Assembly (NCBI GenBank): GCA_028284565.1
Contig: JANQRM010000494.1
Location: forward strand, 1-7,076
From: Anaerolineae bacterium
GTDB lineage: Bacteria > Chloroflexota > Anaerolineae > Aggregatilineales > Phototrophicaceae
Direction: 5' to 3'
DNA length: 7,076 nt
Below, one piece after another: positions 1-5,801 of this stretch. Within the stretch, counting starts at the first letter, position 1; the number at the start of each line of letters is the position of its first letter. The translations under genes were made by a program, and so were the position numbers. Below the pieces are notes generated by a model. That model searched no databases. It saw only the letters and a list, made by a program, of their open reading frames with translations, and was not told the DNA's origin.

Positions 1-1129
1 GTCGAAGTATTTACTGCCAATTTTGTTGCTAGTATTTACGGCATGTGCGCCGGATTATTTGGATATTACTCCGACACCAACCTTTACCCCTGTCCCAACT
101 CCGACTGCGACTCCAACTCCGATTCCTGCAGATGCCGTTCAGGAAGCGGACAACTTGCAATCGGTGCTTGATTTATTGCTAGATAATATTCCAGCTCGTT
201 TACCAGCGGGAGCTGTGGAATGGCGACGTGATTTCACGGCTGGAGAAGAAGGTGTCGATTCGCTTCCACGTGTTGAAAATGGTGATGGATTTAAGGTTTT
301 CTATACGGAGCAAACGGGTGGACAAATGAATCTCTCGTTTGCTGTGTTCAATACATCAGAGGATGCCTTTGCTCATTTTGAGTTTATTCGGGGTATTCGC
401 AATGTTCTGGAAAACGGGGATACACGAGATAACTTCCCAGAACCCAACATCTTCGGTGCGGGCTTATATGGCTCGGTCGCATTGTTCCAGATAGATAATA
501 TGTTTATCGAGGTCAATATCGAACTCTTCTCTAGTACACAGGGGAATCCGCTTGTGCCTTTGTCACAGGCAACAGTGCGCTTTTATGAAGGCTTAGAGCC
601 AGATATCGAAGCCTTAACCACGGAAGACACAGGGAGTTCTTCTGATGGAGACATGGATATTTCAAGTATGAGCATTGGAGAACCGCTACTTGACGCGGTT
701 CTTTCTCATTTACCCCAAGAAATTGTGGGCGATGCGATTTGGACACGTGACTTTGAACGCTTTGATGGGATGCAAACGCCGCCGAATGTTGATAATGGTG
801 TCGGGGTACGTGTTTTCTATAGAGAACAAACGGGTGGTGCGCTTAACCTCACTTTTGTCCATTTTGATACGGTAGACGATGCGATTGCTCATTATGAAAA
901 GTTCAAAGGTATTCGCGACAGTCTGAGAGATGAAAATAGTGAAGATGGTTTTCCCGAACCGCATGTTTTTGGACAAGGCTTGTATGGCTCTGTCGCATTG
1001 TTTCAACTGGATGATGTATTTATCGAAGTGTTGATTGAACGTGCGCCGGGAACGGTTGCGAATCCCTTATCGACAGTTGCGAGAAGTGCCTTACGGACGC
1101 TTGAAGAAGCCCAAGCCAGCCTTGAATAG
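1..1129 (+). CDS. Putative lipoprotein with Thr/Pro linker and two tandem copies of an unrecognised domain (5' partial)
   Basis: The frame is open from the left edge (first full codon at base 2), so the true start lies just outside the window. The visible N-terminus reads SKYLLPILLLVFTAC: a lysine, a hydrophobic stretch, and a near-consensus lipobox (FTA-Cys, with Phe where Leu is usual) whose Cys codon is 44-46. A TTG at 23 could serve as a start but would leave only seven residues before the cysteine, too short for a signal peptide. After the cysteine comes a Thr/Pro-rich linker, then two homologous domains at about residues 49-193 and 221-368 (counting the TTG as 1). Shared blocks are VFY-x-EQTGG, GIR, FPEP, YGSVALFQ and FIEV, held at a constant offset of 172 residues. 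An acidic Ser/Gly spacer (about 199-216) separates them. I infer export and membrane anchoring on the outer face. I do not recognise the domain, and no catalytic motif is evident; a ligand-binding or surface role is possible but unproven. Confidence 0.8.
   Translation, partial: SKYLLPILLLVFTACAPDYLDITPTPTFTPVPTPTATPTPIPADAVQEADNLQSVLDLLLDNIPARLPAGAVEWRRDFTAGEEGVDSLPRVENGDGFKVFYTEQTGGQMNLSFAVFNTSEDAFAHFEFIRGIRNVLENGDTRDNFPEPNIFGAGLYGSVALFQIDNMFIEVNIELFSSTQGNPLVPLSQATVRFYEGLEPDIEALTTEDTGSSSDGDMDISSMSIGEPLLDAVLSHLPQEIVGDAIWTRDFERFDGMQTPPNVDNGVGVRVFYREQTGGALNLTFVHFDTVDDAIAHYEKFKGIRDSLRDENSEDGFPEPHVFGQGLYGSVALFQLDDVFIEVLIERAPGTVANPLSTVARSALRTLEEAQASLE
68..127 (+). repeat. Thr/Pro-rich low-complexity linker coding repeat
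   Basis: These 60 bases encode a stretch alternating Thr-Pro with occasional Phe, Val, Ala and Ile, built from imperfect repeats of the type 'ACTCCGACT'. It lies right after the lipidated cysteine and a short DYLDI segment, so it is probably an extended, flexible tether between membrane anchor and folded domains. Such linkers are frequent in exported proteins of Chloroflexota, which is the main taxonomic hint in the window. Confidence 0.8.
462..1033 (+). repeat. Intragenic domain duplication, best-conserved segments
   Basis: Two segments of the lipoprotein gene match at DNA level: the stretch from 461 (ggcttatatggctcggtcgc) resembles the one from 977 (ggcttgtatggctctgtcgc), 516 bases (172 codons) apart and in frame. 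Both continue into codons for ALFQ-x-D-x-x-FIEV. Most differences are at third codon positions or give conservative changes, so both copies appear to be under protein-level selection. The span given runs from near the start of the first conserved segment to the end of the second. Confidence 0.75.
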
Positions 1130-1132
1130 GAG
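1128..1132 (+). promoter_or_regulatory. Ribosome binding site for the SDR gene
   Basis: AGGAG overlaps the TAG stop of the lipoprotein gene (1127-1129). It lies 3 bases before the ATG at 1136 and 6 bases before the ATG at 1139. The second spacing is closer to the usual range, so 1139 is the more likely start. The overlap of stop and ribosome binding site suggests translational coupling of the two genes. Confidence 0.7.
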
Positions 1133-1138
1133 TAGATG

Positions 1139-1894
1139 ATGCTTTCAAATAAAATTGCCCTTGTGACGGGTGGTGTAGGGGATTTAGGCAACGCGATTGC
1201 AGTTCATTTGGCAAAGGCAGGAGCAGATGTCATCGTCTGGGACTTAAAGTCCGAAACTGATGCTCAAGAAAAACTTGATAATATTCGAGAAGTTGGTCAG
1301 CTTGTAGACTATAAACTAGTTGATGTTCGAGATCGAGAGGCGGTTGATGCCGCTATTGCATCGCTCGATAATCTCGATATCGTTATATCGAACGCTGGAA
1401 TTGTTGATGCAATGCCGTTTCTTGAAGTTACACAAGATAATTGGCAACGGCATATTGATATCAACTTAACGGGATGTTTCAATGTTTGCCAATCAGCGGC
1501 GCGTAAGATGGTAGCAGATGGCATACAGGGGCGAATAATTCTCCACTCTAGTTGGGTGGGGAGTATCCCATGGCCGGAAATCGCGCCCTATACGGTGAGC
1601 AAGGCGGGTGTGAATATGTTGACCAAAGCGATGGCACGTGAATTGGCAGAGCATAGAATTTGTGTAAATGCCATTGCCCCCGGTATTGTCGATGCAGGTT
1701 TGGCAGGACGACAGTTGCTTGAAGAACCACAATATGCCGCCCGCGTTGCCAGAGTTATCCCATTTGTTGAACCTGGTACTCCAACAGAGATTGCCGAAGC
1801 AGTGGTCTATTTGGTGAGTCCACAAACTGCCTATATGACAGGGAGTATCTTAACTTTAGATGGTGGTTGTTCACTCTTCCAATTTGATTCTTAG
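1139..1894 (+). CDS. Short-chain dehydrogenase/reductase (classical SDR family), probably NAD-dependent
   Basis: This is a classical SDR of about 251 residues, the normal family length. Counting from the alternative ATG at 1136, the cofactor loop TGGVGDLG is at 11-18, and Asp36 at the end of the second beta strand favours NAD(H) over NADP(H). NAG is at 86-88. The catalytic tetrad is complete: Asn110, Ser139, Tyr152 and Lys156 (YTVSK). The C-terminal region has the usual APG (after VNAI) and the MTGSILTLDGG ending. The enzyme should be a cytoplasmic, cofactor-dependent alcohol/ketone oxidoreductase. The substrate cannot be read from sequence; relatives act on sugars, sugar acids, polyols and acyl thioesters. 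Proximity to inositol and semialdehyde genes makes a sugar, sugar acid or cyclitol plausible (inference). It is very likely cotranscribed with the lipoprotein gene, and its stop overlaps the convergent aldehyde dehydrogenase gene. Confidence 0.92.
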   Translation: MLSNKIALVTGGVGDLGNAIAVHLAKAGADVIVWDLKSETDAQEKLDNIREVGQLVDYKLVDVRDREAVDAAIASLDNLDIVISNAGIVDAMPFLEVTQDNWQRHIDINLTGCFNVCQSAARKMVADGIQGRIILHSSWVGSIPWPEIAPYTVSKAGVNMLTKAMARELAEHRICVNAIAPGIVDAGLAGRQLLEEPQYAARVARVIPFVEPGTPTEIAEAVVYLVSPQTAYMTGSILTLDGGCSLFQFDS

Positions 1895-3486
1895 GTAATT
1901 GGCTCTTTAGTATAGTCTCCATCAACAATCCGCCAAATATTGAGTGGATTTGTATCTTTGAGTGCATCGGGTAATAGCACATCCGGCAAATTTTGGAATG
2001 CGACAGGACGCATAAATCGCTTGATGGCGGTCATACCCACGGAAGTAGTTGCGGGTGCGGTTGTAGCTGGATACGGTCCGCCGTGATGCATGGAATAGAC
2101 GACTTCAACACCTGTTGGGAAACCATTCCAAATGAGTCGCCCAGCTTTTTCTTGCAAGAGATTGTAAAGTGTATTGGCTGTTTCTAAGTCAGTTTGTTCA
2201 GCGTGGATCGTGGAAGTTAAATTGCCATGTAGATGATGCAAGGTTGCTTGCAAATCGTTGAGTGAATCACATAAGACAAACAGGGTTACAGGACCAAAAT
2301 GTTCCTCCTGTAAATCAATATCATCACGGAACGCTGAGGATGTCGTCTGCATGACCGTGTGGCTGTAGCAGAAATTTTCGCTCGTTGTGATGGCTTCTCC
2401 GCCTAACAATACTTCAACGGATGCTTTGGTTTTGGTCTGGTTAACTGTTCTGGCTAACCCTCTTTCGATTGCACTATTGAGCAGAGTGGCAGGTTGCTTG
2501 GCAAGCATTTTCTGCGTGACGGATAGGATAAAGGCTTGTGATTGTTCGTTATCAACAACAAACACTACACCCGGATTGGTGCAGAATTGTCCTGTTCCGA
2601 GTGTTACAGAATTTACGAGACCGTCAGCAATCTCTTCGCCTCTTGCAGATATAGCATTGGGTAGAATAACGGTTGGGTTGGTACTCCCCATCTCGGCATA
2701 AACAGGTATGGGTTTTGGGCGTTGGGAGGCAGTGTCGAAGATGGCTCGTCCGCCACGTAGAGAGCCTGTGAATCCTACTGCCTCAATATCGGGATGTTGG
2801 ACGAGTTGCTGTCCGACTTCGATGGTGTTGCCTTGAATGAGGGAGAAGAATCCTTTGGGAAAGCCTTGTTTGTCGGTGGCTGAATTGATTGCTTGAGCGA
2901 ATAGTTCAGATGTTGCAGGATGGCTCGGATGCCCTTTAACGATGACAGGACAACCTGCTGCGAATGCTGAGGCGGTATCTCCACCAGCGACGGCAAAGGC
3001 GAAGGGGAAATTGCTGGCAGAAAAGACGGCAACAGGACCTAAGGGGATTAACATGTGTCGGATGCTCGGACGTGGGACAGGTTCTCGATTGGGTTGGGCA
3101 GTATCTATAATGGCTTCGACATAGGAGCCTTCACGTAATAGTTTACCAAATGCTCTCAATTGTCCGGTGGTACGTCCGCGTTCTCCTGTGAGTCGTGGCA
3201 TACCCAAGCCTGTTTCCCAATTCGCAGTTTCGAGCAGTTCATCTCCTAAGGCTTCGATTTCATCAGCAACAGTGTCGAGTAATTCAGCAAGTTGAGTAGC
3301 AGAATAATTTTTAGTGATCGCAAAGGCTGATACCGCTTGTTGGACAGCTTGGTTGATTTCGGCAGATGTGGCGTTATGGAACTTGATGTCACCTGCTTGT
3401 TTGGTATTGGGATTGACGCTGGTGAAGGTCTTTATCCCTTGTCGGCTAATTGTACCTGCGATGTAATTTTGTCCAGTGATGGGCAT
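1891..3486 (-). CDS. Aldehyde dehydrogenase, 2-oxoglutarate-semialdehyde (2,5-dioxovalerate) dehydrogenase type
   Basis: This is a full-length aldehyde dehydrogenase of 531 residues. Landmarks are Asn159 in SASNFPF, the cofactor-side lysine 184 in VIVKGHPSHP, FTGS at 239-242, the general-base Glu265 in YAEMGSTNP, the catalytic Cys302 in GQFCTNPG, and EEHFGP at 394-399. The NFPFAFAVAGGDTASAFAAG segment with KGHPSHP, the GQFCTNPG active site and the length above 500 are typical of the branch holding bacterial 2-oxoglutarate-semialdehyde dehydrogenases (EC 1.2.1.26), the last step from glucarate/galactarate, pentoses or hydroxyproline to 2-oxoglutarate. The same branch includes the NADP-linked aldehyde dehydrogenase of Vibrio harveyi, so other aldehydes are possible. 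It is not the methylmalonate-semialdehyde (IolA) type. The ATG start (3484-3486) is supported by an AAGGA seven bases upstream. It is transcribed away from the iol genes and ends inside the SDR stop region. Confidence 0.9.
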   Translation of the reverse strand: MPITGQNYIAGTISRQGIKTFTSVNPNTKQAGDIKFHNATSAEINQAVQQAVSAFAITKNYSATQLAELLDTVADEIEALGDELLETANWETGLGMPRLTGERGRTTGQLRAFGKLLREGSYVEAIIDTAQPNREPVPRPSIRHMLIPLGPVAVFSASNFPFAFAVAGGDTASAFAAGCPVIVKGHPSHPATSELFAQAINSATDKQGFPKGFFSLIQGNTIEVGQQLVQHPDIEAVGFTGSLRGGRAIFDTASQRPKPIPVYAEMGSTNPTVILPNAISARGEEIADGLVNSVTLGTGQFCTNPGVVFVVDNEQSQAFILSVTQKMLAKQPATLLNSAIERGLARTVNQTKTKASVEVLLGGEAITTSENFCYSHTVMQTTSSAFRDDIDLQEEHFGPVTLFVLCDSLNDLQATLHHLHGNLTSTIHAEQTDLETANTLYNLLQEKAGRLIWNGFPTGVEVVYSMHHGGPYPATTAPATTSVGMTAIKRFMRPVAFQNLPDVLLPDALKDTNPLNIWRIVDGDYTKEPIT

Positions 3487-3493
3487 GATTTTG

Positions 3494-3498
3494 TCCTT
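3494..3498 (-). promoter_or_regulatory. Ribosome binding site for the aldehyde dehydrogenase
   Basis: On the minus strand this reads AAGGA and ends 7 bases before the ATG at 3486-3484. It supports that start, which also fits the usual short N-terminus of this family. Confidence 0.65.
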
Positions 3499-3541
3499 GA
3501 TGATTGTAACTCAAAAGCGTTGCATAGTACGCAAGGCTGTT

Positions 3542-3570
3542 TTGACACGCGATGGCATATCATATATCAT
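3542..3570 (+). promoter_or_regulatory. Sigma-70-like promoter for the small membrane protein and iolCBD
   Basis: A perfect TTGACA (3542-3547) is followed, after exactly 17 bases, by TATCAT (3565-3570), a five-of-six match to TATAAT. Transcription would start near 3577, giving a leader of about 45 bases before the ATG at 3621. It sits in the divergent gap, points toward the iol genes, and is the strongest promoter candidate in the window. I saw no equally good promoter for the minus-strand aldehyde dehydrogenase in the same gap; only weak -10-like elements are present. Confidence 0.6.
3543..3557. promoter_or_regulatory. Possible operator: interrupted inverted repeat overlapping the -35 box
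   Basis: The sequence TGACA-CGCGA-TGGCA is an imperfect dyad (TGnCA on both sides of a 5-base centre, symmetric apart from the third position). It covers most of the -35 box and the start of the spacer, where a bound repressor would block polymerase. A TGGCAT motif recurs 29 bases downstream at 3582-3587. No regulator gene is in the window, so the protein that might bind is unknown. A short dyad like this can occur by chance. Confidence 0.25.
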
Positions 3571-3620
3571 TTCAACCAGCTTGGCATCTGATTGGATTGT
3601 TTTTGTAAAGAGATTTTTTG

Positions 3621-3848
3621 ATGAGTGATTGGTTTTCATTTGCTGGTGGTGTGGCATTTCTAATTCTGGCGAGCATGAGTTTTTTCCGACGGGATTTGTT
3701 GTTTCGTCTGTATAGTTTTGAGCGTCGTTGGCGAGAACGTAATCCAGAACATACGCCTGCATTTGATGCACAAGCGAAGCGCTATGGTGTTGCGTTTATC
3801 GTGATTGGCATCATCTTTATTGGCATTGGCATTGTGGGCATCTCCTAA
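3621..3848 (+). CDS. Small two-helix membrane protein of unknown function
   Basis: This encodes 75 residues from ATG 3621. A TTG sits directly before it at 3618, but the ATG is preferred, with a weak AAAGAGA-type ribosome binding site about 8 bases upstream. Two hydrophobic segments, about residues 5-22 and 55-74 (the latter very Ile/Gly-rich, ending at the C-terminus), flank a strongly basic loop (residues 23-54, with RRD, FERRWRER and AKR). By the positive-inside rule the loop faces the cytoplasm and both ends face out. The layout, a W/R-rich loop followed by 'YGV-x-F-x-x-x-G-I', resembles small uncharacterised membrane proteins found in many bacteria, but I cannot assign a family. It is the first gene after the promoter at 3542 and ends 11 bases before iolC, so it is likely in the same operon. 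A role in uptake or as a partner of a membrane protein is speculation. Confidence 0.75.
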   Translation: MSDWFSFAGGVAFLILASMSFFRRDLLFRLYSFERRWRERNPEHTPAFDAQAKRYGVAFIVIGIIFIGIGIVGIS

Positions 3849-3852
3849 AGGA
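3847..3852 (+). promoter_or_regulatory. Ribosome binding site for iolC, supporting its GTG start
   Basis: AAAGGA overlaps the last two bases of the upstream TAA stop (3846-3848) and lies 7 bases before the GTG at 3860. This spacing supports GTG 3860 as the start. The family N-terminus (YDILNMGRSSIDLY) begins a few residues later, as expected. Confidence 0.65.
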
Positions 3853-3859
3853 TTCAACA

Positions 3860-4873
3860 GTGACTCAGACCTATGATATTTTGAATATGGGACGGAGTTC
3901 GATTGACCTGTATTCTAATGATGTCGGAACACCCTTCATTGACATTAATAGTTTTGCGGCATATGTAGGTGGCTCGCCGACAAATATCAGTGTGGGAACA
4001 CGTCGGCTGGGCTTGAAGAGTGTGTTGTTAACAGCGGTAGGTGAAGACCCAGTTGGCGATTTCATCCTTAATTTTTTGAATAAAGAAGGCGTTATCACAG
4101 AGTTTATTCCTCGCAAACCCGGACGGCGGACAAGCGCAGTGGTATTAGGTATCGAACCGCCTGATAAGTTCCCACTGGTGTATTATCGAGATAATTGCGC
4201 TGACATTGCACTAACGATTGATGATGTGTTGGCATCGCCGATTACGGATTGCAAGCTATTCCAATTTGCAGGAACAAACTTGAGCCAAGAACCCAGTCGA
4301 AGTGCGACTCTCTTCGCGGCGGAAGTTGCTAAGTCAGCAGGCATTCCGGTGGTGTTGGATATTGATTTCCGACCTGACCAATGGCATGACCCGCGCGCGT
4401 TTGGGATTGCGATTCGTTCTGTATTGCGTTTGGTGGATATTGTGATTGGGACAGAAGATGAAATCAATGGGGCAATGTTGTCTGATGTGTCACAGATGGA
4501 AGTGAAAGATTCGCAAATTTCAGATACACAAGTGGCTGGCGATACCCAATCAGCTATTCACGAATTGATGAAACTCGGTCCGAAAACACTGGTAGAAAAA
4601 ATTGGTCCCGAAGGTGCGCGGGTGCATCTTGCGGGTGGGGAAGTGATTGATGCAGGGGGCTTTCCTGTTGAAGTGTATAACATTTTAGGTGCAGGGGATG
4701 CTTTTGCATCAGGCTTTTTATATGGTGTTGTACAAGGCTGGAGTTGGTATAAATCAGCACGATTGGGGAATGCTTGCGGCGCGATTGTGGTCACGAAGCA
4801 TGGATGTGCCAACTTTATGCCGACGATGGATGAAATTAATGAATTTGTCGCTGATTTTGGCGGGTTGGAATAG
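3860..4873 (+). CDS. iolC: 5-dehydro-2-deoxygluconokinase (PfkB-family kinase)
   Basis: This kinase phosphorylates 5-dehydro-2-deoxy-D-gluconate with ATP to the 6-phosphate, the step before the aldolase in myo-inositol breakdown; it acts in the cytoplasm. The 337-residue length is normal. The N-terminal GRSSIDLY (11-18) and AYVGGSPTN (34-42) are the substrate-side motifs typical of IolC, VGEDPVGDF (60-68) is the first PfkB signature region, and LDIDFRPDQW (166-175) is also characteristic. The second PfkB signature, with GAGD at 277-280, supplies the anion hole and catalytic base Asp280. A polar Asp/Ser/Gln-rich stretch (about 208-230) follows the IGTEDE motif (196-201) and looks like a flexible insert. 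The start is GTG. iolB follows after 8 bases, and its neighbours iolB and iolD confirm the pathway. Other PfkB sugar kinases are the alternative, but the motifs and context argue against them. Confidence 0.93.
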   Translation: MTQTYDILNMGRSSIDLYSNDVGTPFIDINSFAAYVGGSPTNISVGTRRLGLKSVLLTAVGEDPVGDFILNFLNKEGVITEFIPRKPGRRTSAVVLGIEPPDKFPLVYYRDNCADIALTIDDVLASPITDCKLFQFAGTNLSQEPSRSATLFAAEVAKSAGIPVVLDIDFRPDQWHDPRAFGIAIRSVLRLVDIVIGTEDEINGAMLSDVSQMEVKDSQISDTQVAGDTQSAIHELMKLGPKTLVEKIGPEGARVHLAGGEVIDAGGFPVEVYNILGAGDAFASGFLYGVVQGWSWYKSARLGNACGAIVVTKHGCANFMPTMDEINEFVADFGGLE

Positions 4874-4881
4874 GAGCTATC

Positions 4882-5778
4882 ATGAAATACACAGCTGAAA
4901 ACATGCTCATTCGCTCACAGGATAAGGGGCAAGCCGGCACGTTTGCGAGTGTGAACGCCCAACAAGCGGGTTGGGATTATCTCAATATGGCGGCGGTGCG
5001 TCTGAATAAAGGCAAAACCTTTGAAATTCAGATTGATGATTATGAGTGGGTCTGTGTGATTCTTGGTGGGACATGCAATATCAAGACAAGCAAAGGCGAT
5101 TTTATGGATGTGGGTCGTCGCCCGAATGTGTTTAGTGGGATGCCCTATGCGGTGTATCTGCCACGTAATACAGAATTTGAAATTGAAGCCTTATCGGATG
5201 GTTTTGAGTTTGCCTCCTGCTGGGTTCCAACAGATAAAGATTATCCGGCACAATTGATAACACCGGAAGATTGCCAAATAGAGATTCGTGGCGGTGGAAA
5301 TGCGACTCGTCAAATTAATGGAATTGTGCCACCCGGATTCAATTGTCATCGGATTGTAGCGGTTGAAGTGTATACGCCGAGCGGGAATTGGTCGAGTTAT
5401 CCACCGCATAAGCATGATGTCCATAAGACGGATGATAAGGGCAATTTGTTGGAAGCGGATTTGGAAGAAATATATTTCTATAAGATTGATAATCCGATGG
5501 GCTATGCCTATCAGCGTGTTTATAACGATGATCGTAGTATTGATGCGGTGATGATGGCGCAAAATCATGATACGGTGTTGGTGCCAGAAGGGTATCATCC
5601 GGTGGTGAGCGCGCATGGTTACACCACCTATTATCTGAACTTTTTGGCTGGCTCGGCACAGTCGCTGGCGAATAGTGATGACCCCGATTATACGTGGGTG
5701 AAAGATACATGGACTTTCAAAGACCCGCGGTTGCCGATTGTGCATCATGGGATGGAACCGCGTAAAAAAGACTCTTAG
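4882..5778 (+). CDS. iolB: 5-deoxy-glucuronate isomerase
   Basis: IolB converts 5-deoxy-D-glucuronate to 5-dehydro-2-deoxy-D-gluconate, the substrate of IolC. The 298-residue protein is slightly longer than the roughly 270 residues of the Bacillus enzyme. It is a two-domain cupin. The C-terminal cupin has the family motif SSYPPHKHD (171-179) with His176 and His178, then LEEIYFYK (194-201) with a metal-ligand glutamate (195 or 196), and VPEGYHPV (234-241) with His239; these form the metal site. The N-terminal cupin lacks an equivalent His set, which is normal. NPMGYAYQRVYND (204-216) is also typical. The ATG follows an AGGAG at 4872-4876 (5-base spacing) that overlaps the iolC TAG stop, which suggests translational coupling. 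iolD starts 23 bases after the stop. Confidence 0.95.
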   Translation: MKYTAENMLIRSQDKGQAGTFASVNAQQAGWDYLNMAAVRLNKGKTFEIQIDDYEWVCVILGGTCNIKTSKGDFMDVGRRPNVFSGMPYAVYLPRNTEFEIEALSDGFEFASCWVPTDKDYPAQLITPEDCQIEIRGGGNATRQINGIVPPGFNCHRIVAVEVYTPSGNWSSYPPHKHDVHKTDDKGNLLEADLEEIYFYKIDNPMGYAYQRVYNDDRSIDAVMMAQNHDTVLVPEGYHPVVSAHGYTTYYLNFLAGSAQSLANSDDPDYTWVKDTWTFKDPRLPIVHHGMEPRKKDS

Positions 5779-5789
5779 AGATTTATTGC

Positions 5790-5795
5790 AAAGGA
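5790..5795 (+). promoter_or_regulatory. Ribosome binding site for iolD
   Basis: AAAGGA lies 6 bases before the ATG at 5802 and fixes the start of iolD, in agreement with the usual N-terminus of the family (TMAQALIRYL). Confidence 0.65.
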
Positions 5796-5801
5796 TTTGA
5801 T

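Noticed and set aside
68..127. Repetitive DNA considered as a CRISPR or tandem-repeat array
   Set aside because: The repetition is at codon level within an open frame and has no spacers; it encodes a Thr/Pro linker.
710..1006. Minus-strand open frame of 98 codons opposite the lipoprotein
   Set aside because: No family motif and no ribosome binding site. The + strand has a coherent repeated-domain protein across the same bases.
2387..3124. Plus-strand open frames inside the aldehyde dehydrogenase gene
   Set aside because: They are short, lack ribosome binding sites and motifs, and are opposite a full-length conserved enzyme.
3511..3526. LacI-type operator around AAAGCGTTGC
   Set aside because: The two half-sites do not match as an inverted repeat beyond the central bases, so it does not meet the usual palindrome.
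3573..3605. Possible attenuator hairpin (CAACCA pairing with TGGATTG, then a T-run) in the leader before the small membrane protein
   Set aside because: The stem is only six pairs with a bulge, is AT-rich and has a 14-base loop. It is too weak to call a terminator or attenuator.
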